The notes below the pieces were generated by a model, which ran no database searches, was not told where the DNA came from, and saw only the letters and a list, made by a program, of their open reading frames with translations. 64,000 bases of DNA from Branchiostoma floridae (taxonomy: Eukaryota; Chordata; Leptocardii; Amphioxiformes; Branchiostomatidae), in NCBI RefSeq assembly GCF_000003815.2, contig NC_049983.1:11493491-11557490 (forward strand), written 5' to 3'. A program made the translations under genes and the position numbers. Below, one piece after another: positions 1 to 12,237 of this stretch (positions are counted from its first letter, which is position 1; each line of letters begins with the position of its first letter).

Positions 1-266
1 ACAAATACTATTGGTGCTATATGAACTAGAGAGAGTCAGTGCAATCTGAACTTGACCTTATGTATTATGACATAATTACAATGTGACAATTGGAATGTTA
101 TCAAACGTGATACGTTAAGCATCCTTATCTTGAGTTTGTATAACTTTGTTTCTTTGCATCCATGTGCATGTCAACATAATACAATGTCATGTGCATTTAA
201 AGAAGCATACCATGCACTTCACATTCAATACCAACAGTAGGTTTATGTAACATGTGTCCCCTTCAG

Positions 267-2704
267 GCCCCTGTACGTCAGTCTGTAGTGGAGCTGGTGG
301 TGCGTGCCATGGATGAGCACAAGGGTGAGGAGAGGGTGGTGCAGGCTGGGTGCAGGGTGCTGGCAGCCCTGGTGCAGACCATGTCATCAACTATCAACTT
401 TGTGGTGCTAGCAGGTAATGTTGTAAAGAACTACTTGTAGAACATTGGTTTTACTTATCATTAATTTTCCTAGTAGTATGTGTTCTTGTACTGTACATCA
501 CTTATCGTGAAGTTTCAAATTCTTTCCTTTTCAGAAGAAATGCAGTTAACGCTAGTTCACCTTTATCCACAGGGTAACCTATATTCATTGTGTTTGCCCA
601 CATGGTATCAAGGGATATCAAGTCAACTGACGTTGGTTTCAAGTTGTAATATGTTCAAATAATATGTAGTTTAAAGCTATTGTCCATCGACTTGATATCC
701 CCAAATACCCATTTTTAAAGCAACGGATATAGGTTACCCTGNNNNNNNNNNNNNNNNNNNNNNNNNNNNNNNNNNNNNNNNNNNNNNNNNNNNNNNNNNN
801 NNNNNNNNNNNNNNNNNNNNNNNNNNNNNNNNNNNNNNNNNNNNNNNNNNNNNNNNNNGTCATAAAATGCAATAAGTGTCATACAATGTACATGCATGCA
901 CACTGCTTAGCATGAGGAAGCTTAAAGCAAAATGTTACATTCAATCTTTTTCTTATAGCCCAGGTGTTAGAGTTGACTTCTACTCAAAAACTCACTGTTT
1001 GAGTTGTGAACTTTGGCATCGGATTTCTCAAACATATACATGTGGGGTTGACTGAAATGTACGTCTAGGTTTCTGGTAGTTATGGTATCCCTTACCTTTC
1101 CCAGATGGTAGCTTATCTAGAACGGAGGCATTTGTGGAGACAGGGCTGGCTGTGCTGGACTTTGTACAGCAGGTTGCCATGGTAACGGTGACGGATGTAA
1201 TGACGCTGTACCCACACAACACCTCTGTACAACAGGACGGTACATGTATCACCACGTACTTCACACCAGTAACGTGAGTCAAACCTTTTGCTAACATCAT
1301 CACATTTGTAGTTAAATTACTTGGGTTACCATATGATAAATTGTTGACAAATATTTATTATTAACATTATCAGTTCAGTGGTCAGTGCCTGTTCACACCT
1401 GTTCAGTGGTCAACTACATTGTATATGAACTCAATATCAGATTGAGTTCATACCAGTTGACCAAAACTAATACATAAGTTGTTACTGATCAGTCAACTGA
1501 AGGATAGCATAATTTTGCTGTTATCAACAAAACAGAAAAAAGGGCTTGCTATTAACTTGAATTGAACTACATGGTGTAATCAATGTTTTTTAAGAAACCA
1601 CAACACATCATTACAAGTCGGAAGTTTTGTAGACCATATTAATGTTGAGCTGCTGCATGTATAAAATGCACACAGTATCGTGATGATTACATCTAACATC
1701 TAACAGTGTATGCAAGTAGGGCGTAGCAGACTAATCAAATTCAGACAAAAGTCAGACAAATGCACAGAAATGTAAAATCAAGTCTTTCATCATGTCAGAC
1801 TACATGCACATAATGGAATTACAAGACATGACTTGTGCATATTAAAAAATGATGGAGGTGAGGGTCACCAAGCAGTCCCAAATGAGAGACCTGTTACTGA
1901 ATAGAAATAAACTAAGACAAGAACCTGTCAAGCAAAGTCTTAGGTACATGTATTACAGATTTATATAGTCATGCACTTTTACACCTCATGAGCTTACATT
2001 TTCTATCATTGACATGGGATATCCACAAAAAAGTTAATGACTACAAAGTGCAGCTATCATACATGAATACAATAGACAATCATGTGCCTCACATCTTAAT
2101 ACGATGTACTGTAATCTTCAAACTGACTTTCTTTGCATTCAAGCTGAGAAATATGTTTTACATCACATTTTCTAGCATACAAATGTCAAAGGTGTTGTCT
2201 CTTAAGCCAGACACCATACCAGGGGTATCTCGACCAGATTGCTAAGGATACATGTATTTTGAGTGTAGTAATGATCGATTAAAGGTTATGCATTTTTAGT
2301 CAAGTGCTCTACAAGCTCAAACAGCCTATCCCAGGATGGTTGTTCCCCTGCGCTGTAAGAATTGGTGTGCAGGATGGTTTCTGGCCAGTTGTGCCTGATT
2401 TGACTTCTCTGCTGGCTTCTTCCTTTTTCTCGGCTTGTTCTTTGTCCGCTTGAAGACTGTGACACACCTGTGTCCAAATAAGGCCTGGGGCAGTTTACCT
2501 GGGTCAGAATTACAACACAGGTGTCAATAAAACTGCAGCACTGTCTGCTATCAAGGAAAGTTGTTATTTTTAGAATGATGAAATACAAACTGTATGGAAC
2601 ACATTTAGGTTGGAATACTGATATGACCTCATCTGTTGTTGTTTCTGTAGGAGGACATGCTCTCTTTGATGACCCAAGGCAATGATGGCACCCAAATTCA
2701 CTAG
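267..2704 (+). CDS. Armadillo/HEAT-like protein, 3' end of a gene (partial)
   Basis: Two exons join in frame: 267-414 (acceptor after ccccttcag, donor gtaatg) and 1105-1268 or 1105-1273. The first encodes an alpha-helical armadillo-like stretch with VVELVVRAMDEHKGEERVV and GCRVLAALVQT; the second continues with TEAFVETGLAVLDFVQQVA. The phase fits (one base carried over, giving Asp). The second exon has two candidate donors, a weaker gtaacg at 1269 and a strong gtgagt at 1274. A possible last exon starts after tttctgtag at 2651; with the first donor it reads EDMLSLMTQGNDGTQIH then stop at 2702-2704, with the second it stops after a few codons. The 5' part lies outside the window, and an N gap (742-858) sits in the intron. 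I do not recognise the family beyond an ARM/HEAT-type solenoid. The end of the gene is the least certain part. Confidence 0.5.
547..741. repeat. Foldback MITE, copy 1 (cut by assembly gap)
   Basis: It starts taacgctagttcaccttta and carries agggtaacctatat near the left end, with the inverse atataggttaccctg at 727-741 immediately before the N gap. The left end is the same as the element at 2882-3071. The right terminus is lost in the gap. Confidence 0.7.
742..858. other. Assembly gap (N run)
   Basis: A run of N that interrupts a foldback element in the intron of the ARM-like gene. Hairpin sequence is a plausible cause of the gap. Confidence 1.
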
Positions 2705-5700
2705 TAATTTCTTGTCTATGTCATCTGTCTGTCTGATCACCTGTGGTTACGTCCATCCATCAGATCATCCATACCATGGCCATACACCCATCTCTCAATC
2801 ATGTTTGTCAGTGTAATAGTTGGGATTGCATACTCATCAGAAAGAGCTAGAGGAATGTCCCCAGTACTTGGGACCTGCATATAACGCTAGTTCACCTTTA
2901 TTTGTGGGGTAATCTGTATCCGTTTTTTTCCCAAACAGTGCAACATTTAGGAATATCAAGTTGACGGTGATTTCAAATTGTATTTTCAAAATATATCAGT
3001 TTGAACTCACATTTCATCAGAATGATAGCCCTAAATACCCTTCTTTTGGAAACAACGGTGAACTAGCGTTACCATACATAACTGTTACATCTTTTGAACT
3101 TCTCATGAGCAATAGAGGAATAGCTAGGTTGCCCATCATTTCTACATGTGATTGCTGTTTCAATGTGTCTGTACATGTAAATGTACACAACAAAGGAATA
3201 TGTGTACGAAAGTGCAGACATATACCTGCAGCAGTCCATGTGTTGCTGTCTGGATCATAACACTCCATGCTGTTGTAGGGATCAGCAACCTCCGGCACAT
3301 CCCGTATCCCGCCGGTACAGTAGATCTTACCGTCCAACATGGCGGCCGAGTGCAGCGCCCGTACGATGCTGATGTTGGCCACCCTGGTCACCTGGTTAGT
3401 GTCGGGGTCAAAGACGATGACGTGGTTGTGGAATGCCCCTGCGATGGCGTAGATCTTTCCATCCATGGTCACAGCAGGACTTCCGATGTGGTTCACCAAG
3501 GAAGATTCCACATATTTCCACCTGTAGCAGAATGAGAGGTGATCATTGAAGCATGTGGTATACTGCTCTATGATAAACAGACTGCTTGATCATCTGAACC
3601 TGATTAGGAAGGATCCATGAAAGACAATCATGATGATTCTGTGTATTTATATTGATATTGGTACTGACAACAGTATCATCCATGCCATTCATGACATTGT
3701 CCTGGAAGTTCTTGCATTTTGATGTCATACAAGCATAGCAAGAATGTACAGTGCAGTTTTCACATAAAATGTACATCTGTGACTTGGATAAATAAGATCA
3801 ACACCCTCTGTGACAATAGAAGACACTATTGAGTGAACCATGATAACTTACCTGCCAGTTTCAGGACTGAAACACTGGATCAGGTTGATGGGAACAATAG
3901 GGTTGAACATGGTGCTGCCCCCAATAACATACAGCTGACCCTGGCATGCTGCAGTTGCCGCTGCACACACTGCCCTGGAGAGGGGCATGATGCTTTCCCA
4001 TTGGTTGATCTCCGGATCGTAGACTTCGGCACTGTCCATGACAACATCATGTTGGTCCAGTCCACCGACCACATAGACTTTACCATTCAGGAGGACACAT
4101 CCGTGGCTCCGTCGTGCATCCAGCATGTCAGCGAGGTCCATCCACCTCTCAATGGCTAGGCTGTACATGCTGGCCTTGTTGGTGACAGTGTCGTCCTCTT
4201 CTCCTGTTCTTGACAGCATTGCCTTCCCTCCTGTGATGTAGATGCTGTTTCTGGTGGCAGCTACTCCGGGGCTGAGGAGGGGAACAGGCAACTTACCCAG
4301 AAGTCTCCACTTTGGGTCCTGTGGGTCGTAGTAGATCAGCTTGTCAGTGCTGACTTCCTTACGATCCACCTTCACCATCCCTCCAACAATCACCAGGACA
4401 CTTCTTCCCACGCAGTCACGAGGCTTGCTCATCTGTATTTGACCAGCCCATTCCGAGTCACAGTCCTGCAAGAGGACATGGTTCTTTGCATGCTCCACTA
4501 GCTGCATGCATTCAGGGCACTGCTTGATGAGAGCGTTCTTTGACACGATGTTCTGCAGGTAGCTCGGATGTACGGATATCAGCCTGACTGTACCCAGCAT
4601 ATCTCTCACGGCATCTCGTCGATTGGGAAGGTCGTGGTTCAGCCACCGCATGGCTGTGTCAAACACCGTCCCTTCCTCTGTCACGTACAACTTATCACTG
4701 GACAGATATTCTAGTATGTGATCTCGTGACAAGTCCAGAATCTCATTCTCCACGCAAACGTCGGGAAAGTTCTGCAGGGCGTACTGCTTGGCTGCCTCCT
4801 GTAACTTTTCACATGCCAGAACTTCTGCAAACTGCCACATGCCGATGCAGTTGGCAGGGTGCAGGTTGTCCTGCAGGAAGGTGCAGCAGGCTTCCCGGAC
4901 ATTCTGGAACTGGTAATGGCAGGAAGCCTCCAGCAGGTCCTGGGCATTGGCTGTAGTCATGGTGATTTCTCCTGGAGAAATTGAAAATAATGCTGGAAGT
5001 CACTATTTTGCTGTTTCTATTAGTGCTGTCCATTTACTGCATGCGAGTAGGATAGTTAGCTGTAGGAAACACGTTTTTGTATGAATCTCATTTTAATAAC
5101 TAATTGTCAACATGGTCCTGCAGTCCCAGTACCTCACAAGATTAGACTTTTCATAAGATTCATACATTTTCCAATGGTGCCTTTTCATATAATTCATATT
5201 AATTTAAAAAAATTCATGTGAATGCTTATAGGCACCCCTGCCTATGGCTGCTGTATAAAATTGTCTCCAAATGATATATCTTGTGTGAAAATCCTACAAT
5301 AAAGCTCAGGGCACAATAAGTATTGCAGCAGCACTTGCCTGTGTAGATGTAGTTGATAAGCCTACTGACAATATCAGGGGAAACACCCTTAAGGATGGCC
5401 TCAGAATTCTGGTTTTCTCTCATGTCAGCAGAGAACATGGCCATGAAGTAGGCATTGGTGGCCAGCACTGCCCTAGGGGGCAACAATAGGATAGATAGGA
5501 TGGATAGACATCCTGGCACTTTTGACCAATTGCTGACATCACATCTCCGCAAGATCACATGTTGATAACATCAGGTACATGTATCTGTAACTCTCGTGAA
5601 ATACGTTCTACATCACAGTTCAATCATATTCCCTATATTGTTTGTACTACTTTTAATTAGCCTACGGGCATGAACTTGCAAATAAACTTTCTATATCCTA

Positions 5701-8700
5701 AAGCAATTGGTCATCAGTATTAGTATTGATCCTGAAGAAGGTGACAGTGGTTATTGAAAGTTTGGTTTGTATCGTCTTCCGGGAGGGACGTAAAACGGGG
5801 GTCCCGTGCTCGAGGAGGTGCCTCGACCACGTTAAACAGCCTCATTACTCATACTTAGGGTACCTACTGGCTGGCAAAATACACCAGATGATTATTATAC
5901 ATGTATACCTTTGTGTTGGAAGAAAGTTTAGCATTTTACTATGATTACTGCCAACACATATGAGCTTCCATGATAGAATTCCAGGATAGAATTTCAAATT
6001 ATCAAAAACTTAAACCGTGTTAAACAGGACAAACAAGGAATTGTCATGAAACATTCCATTGTAACATGTAAATGTAGGTATAAGCCAAGAACATAATGTC
6101 AATTATGCTGTAGAGAGAGAAGTTATTTACTTGTGACAGGAAAAGTTGCTGTCCTCACAGCAGACAGTGATGTCTGTCATCTCTGCGTCCTTGCGCTGCT
6201 GACACAGCAGTTTCAGCACATTACTGGGCTGTTCAGGCTTGCACAGCTGGTACCCTGCCTCTGCCACTGACTGCCGAGCTGTGGCTGTGTATGTGGACAA
6301 GGTATCAGCATTTGTAAAATAAAGTTGGAAAAAATATGTGTAATTGGCCAAAATGTCACTGGTAAATACAATAAGTACAGTATTGAAGCAGTTAAGTACA
6401 TGTACATGTAGATGCATGGTATCTAAGAAATGAAATATTGATAAACCTTTTAACAAAAAGAAATACTAAGTTGAAGAGTTATTTTCCGACCCAGTACCCT
6501 ATTTAGATTAACCACACATTGAGCTTTCCAGGCTAATTACAATGTAAACTTAATGTATTGTTGAAGTGCCCCAAAAAGGGGACCTACTGGTACATTACAT
6601 AATCTTACCTATAAGGTCAGTAACAGGTTATATTGAAAGATAATAAAATATGAAAAGACTTACATGTGGTACCAGTGTTTCCCTTGCTTTGGCTATTTTT
6701 GGGGCCTCCCATTTTCCTAACCTGTGCCCACAATTGTTTTCCTCTAATTCCCTTCCCTGAGGGACCTGTTGTGTAGCTCTTCCTGGGTTTGTACTTCGGC
6801 TCCACCTTCTCTACAACCCTGACCAGGTGATAGTTCTTGGCATCGCTGATGTACTGAGCACACTCTGGGTTGTCCATGATGAGTGGCACAGTCTCAATGG
6901 AGTTTACCAGGAACTCTGGGGTCACGTGTTCCAGTCGGACACTGTGGACAAGTTTAGTTACACAGGCCTTCCTGTGTATGGAATAAAGAACATGCGTTTA
7001 ACAACAGATGTCTTCACCAAACAATATGATGTTTCCTGTACCCTATCATATGATAAATTCGTTTATGTCATACCTGTGACATAAAAATGTTCGATACGGG
7101 TGTTCTGGACCGTGTGATAACTTTCCGTATCACACAGGTTCGAAAGTTGTATCACGCAGACTTCATTCGAGTAAATCAAACTATTTCGAACGGGCCGAAT
7201 ACGGCATGGTTGAAAATTTGAATAATGGATTCGGACTTTAGAATTGCTGTTGTTACAATCTTTTGTTCGAGGACACAACATTTTCTCAACTTCTGGTGCA
7301 TTTCGCATCAAAATATGTGTTTTCTCAGGTGGGTATGACATAAATAAAATGTTGGGCGATCCTTCCCGAGGTCGGGCTGGGACCTTGGGTGATACGGAAT
7401 ATGCTGTGTTGTATTCTATATTACTCACAAATTGTATGATAGATACAAAAATGCAGATTCATTAAATCAAATCTATCTATCTAGCCAAAATATAAAGGAT
7501 CCCACTTTCAAATGTCAGTGTAAACTTAAGCTGTACTGTGCATATAGTCAAAAGAAGAAGACCACTCAGGGGACATTAAAATCTGCACTTTGTGTGTAGG
7601 TTGTCACTAATGGTATACCACTGTCATGATTATGAATGCTTGAATATTGTGTCAATAGGAAAATTATACATGTAGTAATGGATCATGAAAAAGTGTCCAC
7701 ATTGGTCCTTAACATTAAGATGGTCATTTGTAGAGGTTTGAATGTATTCAGTATCACAGGCCCTGGGCTGAAAGTTAATCTGAGATTTTCCTGTTTCTCA
7801 GACTGTATCTTTCCAAGTTTAAGTCACGAGTTTTAAAACAGTACAGGGTTTTTAGATCATGGTATTTACCTGTGAGAGTCAGTATCCAGCCACTTCATGG
7901 CAGCAGTGAACACCAGGTGTTCATCTGGGGTGCAAAGGTCATCATGGCTCAGGTATTGTACGATCTGTTGGCTGGACAGTTGGAGCATCTCTTCTTGCTG
8001 CATGACCTGGATGAAGGGGACTGTTATACTAGAGGGACACTTTGGACTTAACCATATTATGAGGTCCTACGAGGGGGCTTCAAAAAGTAATGTCACTAGT
8101 TTTATAACAGGCTCATTTTTTCCTCGAATGAGATGAAATTTGGCACAAAGGTAAAGGCATATATTCTCTTGAGATTAGAATATCTCAATTTGTTGTTAAA
8201 ATTTTTGTGAGCAACTGAGTTGATTTCAAGATAACCATACCCCTGGAAGTTTGTCAGAAGATCAGTTCCTCTAGATCTGACCCTTTTATAACTACTGTAG
8301 GAAGCCGAAATTTCACCTGTATAATAACAAATGTCTTTATAAGTTACATGCCAATTTTCATATCTGAACTCCCAATGGTTCATCTTTTACGGCTGCTAGA
8401 AAGGAGCGAGTTACTACATTACAGGCAATTTGATTGATAGCCAAATACGTGGTTTATTTATCAAAGGTTTTGTAGACTAATTTGCCATCAACTAAAAGAT
8501 ACGAAACTTGGCACAGTTATTGGTTGTCTCTAGACCAAGAAGTGTGCAAAGTTTGATTTCTTTCTGTTTATTGAAAAGTCCACTACAGAAACTCAAATCA
8601 GCCCACCCCTGATTAACGACGCTGATACCCGGGGTCATACCTTACTTCTCTCCAAGCAACGAAAAAAGAAAACATGATGGANNNNNNNNNNNNNNNNNNN

Positions 8701-11700
8701 NNNNNNNNNNNNNNNNNNNNNNNNNNNNNNNNNNNNNNNNNNNNNNNNNNNNNNNNNNNNNNNNNNNNNNNNNNNNNNNNNNNNNNNNNNNNNNNNNNNN
8801 NNNNNNNNNNNNNNNNNNNNNNNNNNNNNNNNNNNNNNNNNNNNNNNNNNNNNNNNNNNNNNNNNNNNNNNNNNNNNNNNNNNNAGCTATATCACTTCAA
8901 AGAGGATATATGCCTTTACCACTGTACCAAATTTCAACTCACTCGGTGTAAAAATGAGCCTGTCATGAAACTAGTGACATTACTTTTTGAAACCCCCTCG
9001 TACAAAAGTGTTGGTTTTGATTACTTGGGGAGTACAGTAGTCAGAAAGGCTGGAAAGATAGGCTGTCAGAAAAGGCAATAGAAATGGGGTCGGTAAAAAC
9101 TCTAAAACCAAAACTGTTAAATCAAGGTATGATTACCAAGCTAGACAGCAATACGTTTCAGGTACATGCTATCCATTTTAACCACATCCATGTCTACTAT
9201 TGAACTGACCAGTAACCACACGTTCATATTCTGTGCATTCTATTCACAATGCAAAAATTTATGTAGAACAGATTAAAGTCAGGACCTGTTGAAAATTCTG
9301 TAGTGCATACTCCTGTGCCCTGAGGAGGAAACTTCCCTGGTCCAAAGTGTCGGCCAACTGCCACAGGCCCAGACAGTTAGCTGGGGTCATCATGGCCTCC
9401 AGCAGGTAACAGCACTTCTCAGCCACATCCTGCATCTGAAATCTGGGCCATTGTAAACATTGTCAATAATTTGTAAATAAGGATTCTGATTCTAAGACAT
9501 TCTGATTCAACATTCAACAAAGGTGATATTGGTCATAACTAAGGTAAATGATTTTACCTGACAGTGTACGTATTTCCTTTTAGTTGCACAATAGGTTGGC
9601 TATTTGGTTGGTTCTTTGGTTGGTTTGTCTTTAATTATGTGTGTAAAAAGTTGTGTATTATGACCATTTAATGGACTATAATTTCATGACCATCTCTTTT
9701 CAGTGGCAGCTGTCAATAAAATTAAGTGAATTCTGATTTTGGCAGCTTATTCCTAAATGAATATACAACAAACTGAGATAAGTACAAGGATCCAAAAAAG
9801 TCTGCCATGATGGTAGAGGTTTGTTTTGAGACTTTTGAAGTATTTTGTCCCATATGCTGACTGTGTCCAGCTTAATTTTTTTCCATCCCACTTGTTAGGA
9901 AGCTGTTGATTTTCCTGGTTAGATATGTCATTCTAAAATATGAAAAACAGTTTCATGTCATTTTTAGGATGGATGGGGTAAAATGATTTTCCATCCCAAT
10001 AAGCAAATTTCCATCTTGGGACGGAAGGACGGGTCCTGGAGACAGTCCTGCCCAGATGTTATTGTCCTGACCTGTGTGCAGCCTCCAGCAGGTGCCTGGC
10101 ATTGGCAGGTGTGACCAGGATGTTCCCTGTGTAAATGAAGCTGAGCAGGTCCTCCAGCACCTCTGTATGCATGTGCAGGATGGACAGGTTGGCTCCAACC
10201 TTCCCGAGCTGGAGTACAGGAAATACAGAAAGACGCTCACAAATTAAGCACTTATCTAGTAGTAGTGTCCAGTATTTGATTATACTGCTGCTGGGATCCC
10301 TAACACAGGTAGGCAGCATTCGGCTTGTCTTCACACCACGCTTCCAAGCGGCTCTGTCCAGCATGTTCGCTAAACCACACATTTTGATGTCTCTACTAAC
10401 ACACTCCAACTTAGACAAAAGATGGCATTCTGGCAGGATGAAGCTATACATGTATATGATTCTTGATCGAAGTTGAGGAAAAAAGGACATTCTGATTTCC
10501 AATGTAATTCTGTCAATATCTTTAATTTTACTTGCGTGACATACATGTTGTATGAATGGAGAAAGACAGTAGAGTGAGACGTGGTAGGGATGGATTTTGG
10601 ATGGTAGAGGACACAACGTAGGGTTGGCATTAGAAACTATTATAGAGAATGGTGATCGCCTACCCCACTGCATATATTGACTGATAAGGAGTGATATACC
10701 TCCAGGTCTTCCAGCATGAGGCGGAAGTACTGTGCAGACATCAGGACTGCCCGATGGCAGGGAAAGTCACTGTCCTTACACTGAACCAGCGTGATGTCTG
10801 TGAACTCTCCTTTCTTCCTGAACTCATTCATTTTCTCCATGATCTGTGAGAAATGTTTGCTTTCAACAGGATTATGTATTATAACTGCTAACATTACACT
10901 GTGATAATCGGCACTTGATAGGGGTCTCATTCTGTAATTTTGAAGTACGTTCATTCATGTGTCCAGATATCAGATCTAAATAGCTCACTCAGGCAGTTAC
11001 ATGTTTTCACCATGTCAAGGTCAGACTGTTTGAGACTAGGCTAGCTGACACACTGCCTTTATATAGGGGGCATCTATACATTTTACTCCCATTCCACCTC
11101 AATTGGAAAACTTAGAATATATCCTGATGACCAAGTGAACATTAAAAGGAAAAGTATCAAATTCAGTCATCATTGCTGATATTTTTACTCTAGAGTGCAT
11201 TATTTTGAATCCTAGGTTAAACCAAACTTTGCAAGGTATACTAACTATGCTTATAGACTGGTAATCTTTTTGGACAAAACCCAAGACATCTTGTTCTCTG
11301 TCCGTGCCATTTCCCCTTACCTGTATGGCCTGTCCGTGGTTACGAAAGCAATAAATCCCCTCCTCCTCGCCGACCCCCGGCAGGGAGGTGGTAGATCCCT
11401 TGCCTGCGGATGCAGCCTGTAGCCCTTTCCTCCTCTTGCTGAGACGTGCTCTGGTCCTGGAGATGAAACTGACAGCGCCCAGCTTCCCTCTGCCATTGAC
11501 TGAACCACCTGCACCTTTGTGTGTAGTGCAGTATATTAGATTTTGTTTAGAAATTGCTAGTAGGACTATTACATGTACAATAGGCATTTTAAGAGGGCAA
11601 AAGTGATGTACAGTATAGAGAAAACAAAAAATTATTAATTGACTTAATGATATGTGAACTTTGTTTTATTTATTATACATGTTGTACATCACTTTTATTT

Positions 11701-12237
11701 GCTTTTTTTTTCAATTAACCGGTATAAGTTAACATTTTTAGGCAGGTTCCATGGAACAGCATAAACATAACAGCTAGTGCTTAAAATCAATATCAATTTA
11801 TGTTCCCTTTATCATGTATTTGGTTGCTGTAAACAAAGTTAACTGCCATGCAGTGAGCAGAATTTGCTGCTGTTGCTTTTCTAAGGAACTCTTATCATCC
11901 TTGGTCCAGCTCTTGCAAAATATATTCAGCTTTTTTGCTGCTCAAGATACATGTAAGTTTGGTCAACTTCACATTTTACAACAACTTAAAAGTTAAGGCC
12001 ATTTGTGTCAGCATTTCATCTCAGATAAAGAATTAAGAAATATGGTTAGAGAATAGTCTGTGGAACACAAACTGTGCTCTCTGTGCTGTAACTGGCCCCT
12101 CCCCAAAGATGTTGGGTGGGCTATATAGAAGCGTGATTAAATCAGGCTAGTTACTAGAGAAATACAGTTGCCAAAAAAAATAACATATAATATATTATTA
12201 TGTTAAAGATTTGAAAACTGCAGCAGTACTTACCCAT
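2326..12237 (-). CDS. Tandem BTB-BACK-BTB-BACK-Kelch protein (about 974 aa)
   Basis: Kelch-like adaptor, a class that normally docks substrates on cullin-3 ubiquitin ligases. Exons, 5' to 3': 12237-12234 (ATG G), 11508-11321, 10843-10700, 10208-10072, 9442-9286, 8006-7870, 6941-6664, 6284-6131, 5472-5335, 4971-3852, 3521-3226, 2498-2326. The start is inferred: the phase-1 exon at 11508 is completed by ATGG just before a perfect gtaagt, giving MGGSVNGR, which fits the loose N-myristoylation pattern. BTB1 is about residues 65-165 (GEFTDITLVQ, DFPCHRAVLMSAQYF), BACK1 about 165-300 (ANCLGLWQLAD), a basic linker about 310-350, BTB2 about 365-450 (EMTDITVCCEDSNFSCHK), BACK2 about 455-560 (ANCIGMWQFAEVL), kelch blades about 570-935 with paired glycines, then a basic tail (NKPRKRKKPAEK). 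All junctions keep frame except 5335 to 4971, which is out by one base. Two adjacent genes is the alternative, but the gtaagt at 6663 and matching phase argue for one transcript. Confidence 0.75.
2882..3071. repeat. Foldback MITE, copy 2 (190 bp)
   Basis: Terminal inverted repeats taacgctagttcacc / ggtgaactagcgtta bound a non-coding 190-bp body. It lies in the last intron of the Kelch gene (between 3226 and 2498). Confidence 0.8.
5762..5870. repeat. Possible SINE fragment
   Basis: The GC-richer block gggagggacgtaaaacgggg followed by gtcccgtgctcgaggaggtg stands out from AT-rich intron sequence and looks like a dispersed short element. No tail or target duplication was found, so the call is tentative. 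Confidence 0.3.
8070..9000. mobile_element. Mariner-like element with long inverted repeats
   Basis: The ends are cgaggggg...ccccctcg, flanked by TA on both sides (8068-8069 and 9001-9002), the insertion signature of Tc1/mariner elements. The inverted repeat continues inward for about 110 bp (tcaaaaagtaatgtcactag; aaaggtaaaggcatatat). No transposase frame was seen. An N gap occupies part of the body. It lies between exons 9286-9442 and 7870-8006 of the Kelch gene. Confidence 0.8.
8682..8884. other. Assembly gap (N run)
   Basis: Unsequenced stretch inside the mariner-like element; some transposase sequence could be hidden here. Confidence 1.
10245..10410 (+). repeat. Dispersed repeat, copy A
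   Basis: The block tatttgattatactgctgct followed by gggatccct recurs, inverted, at 39115-39305. The two copies also share ggtaggcagca, ctctgtccag and ttgatgtct. Copy A is in the Kelch gene intron next to exon 10072-10208. Confidence 0.8.

Noticed and set aside
3833..4159. Open frames opposite the Kelch exon
   Set aside because: Shadow of the real minus-strand coding exon; no conserved motifs.
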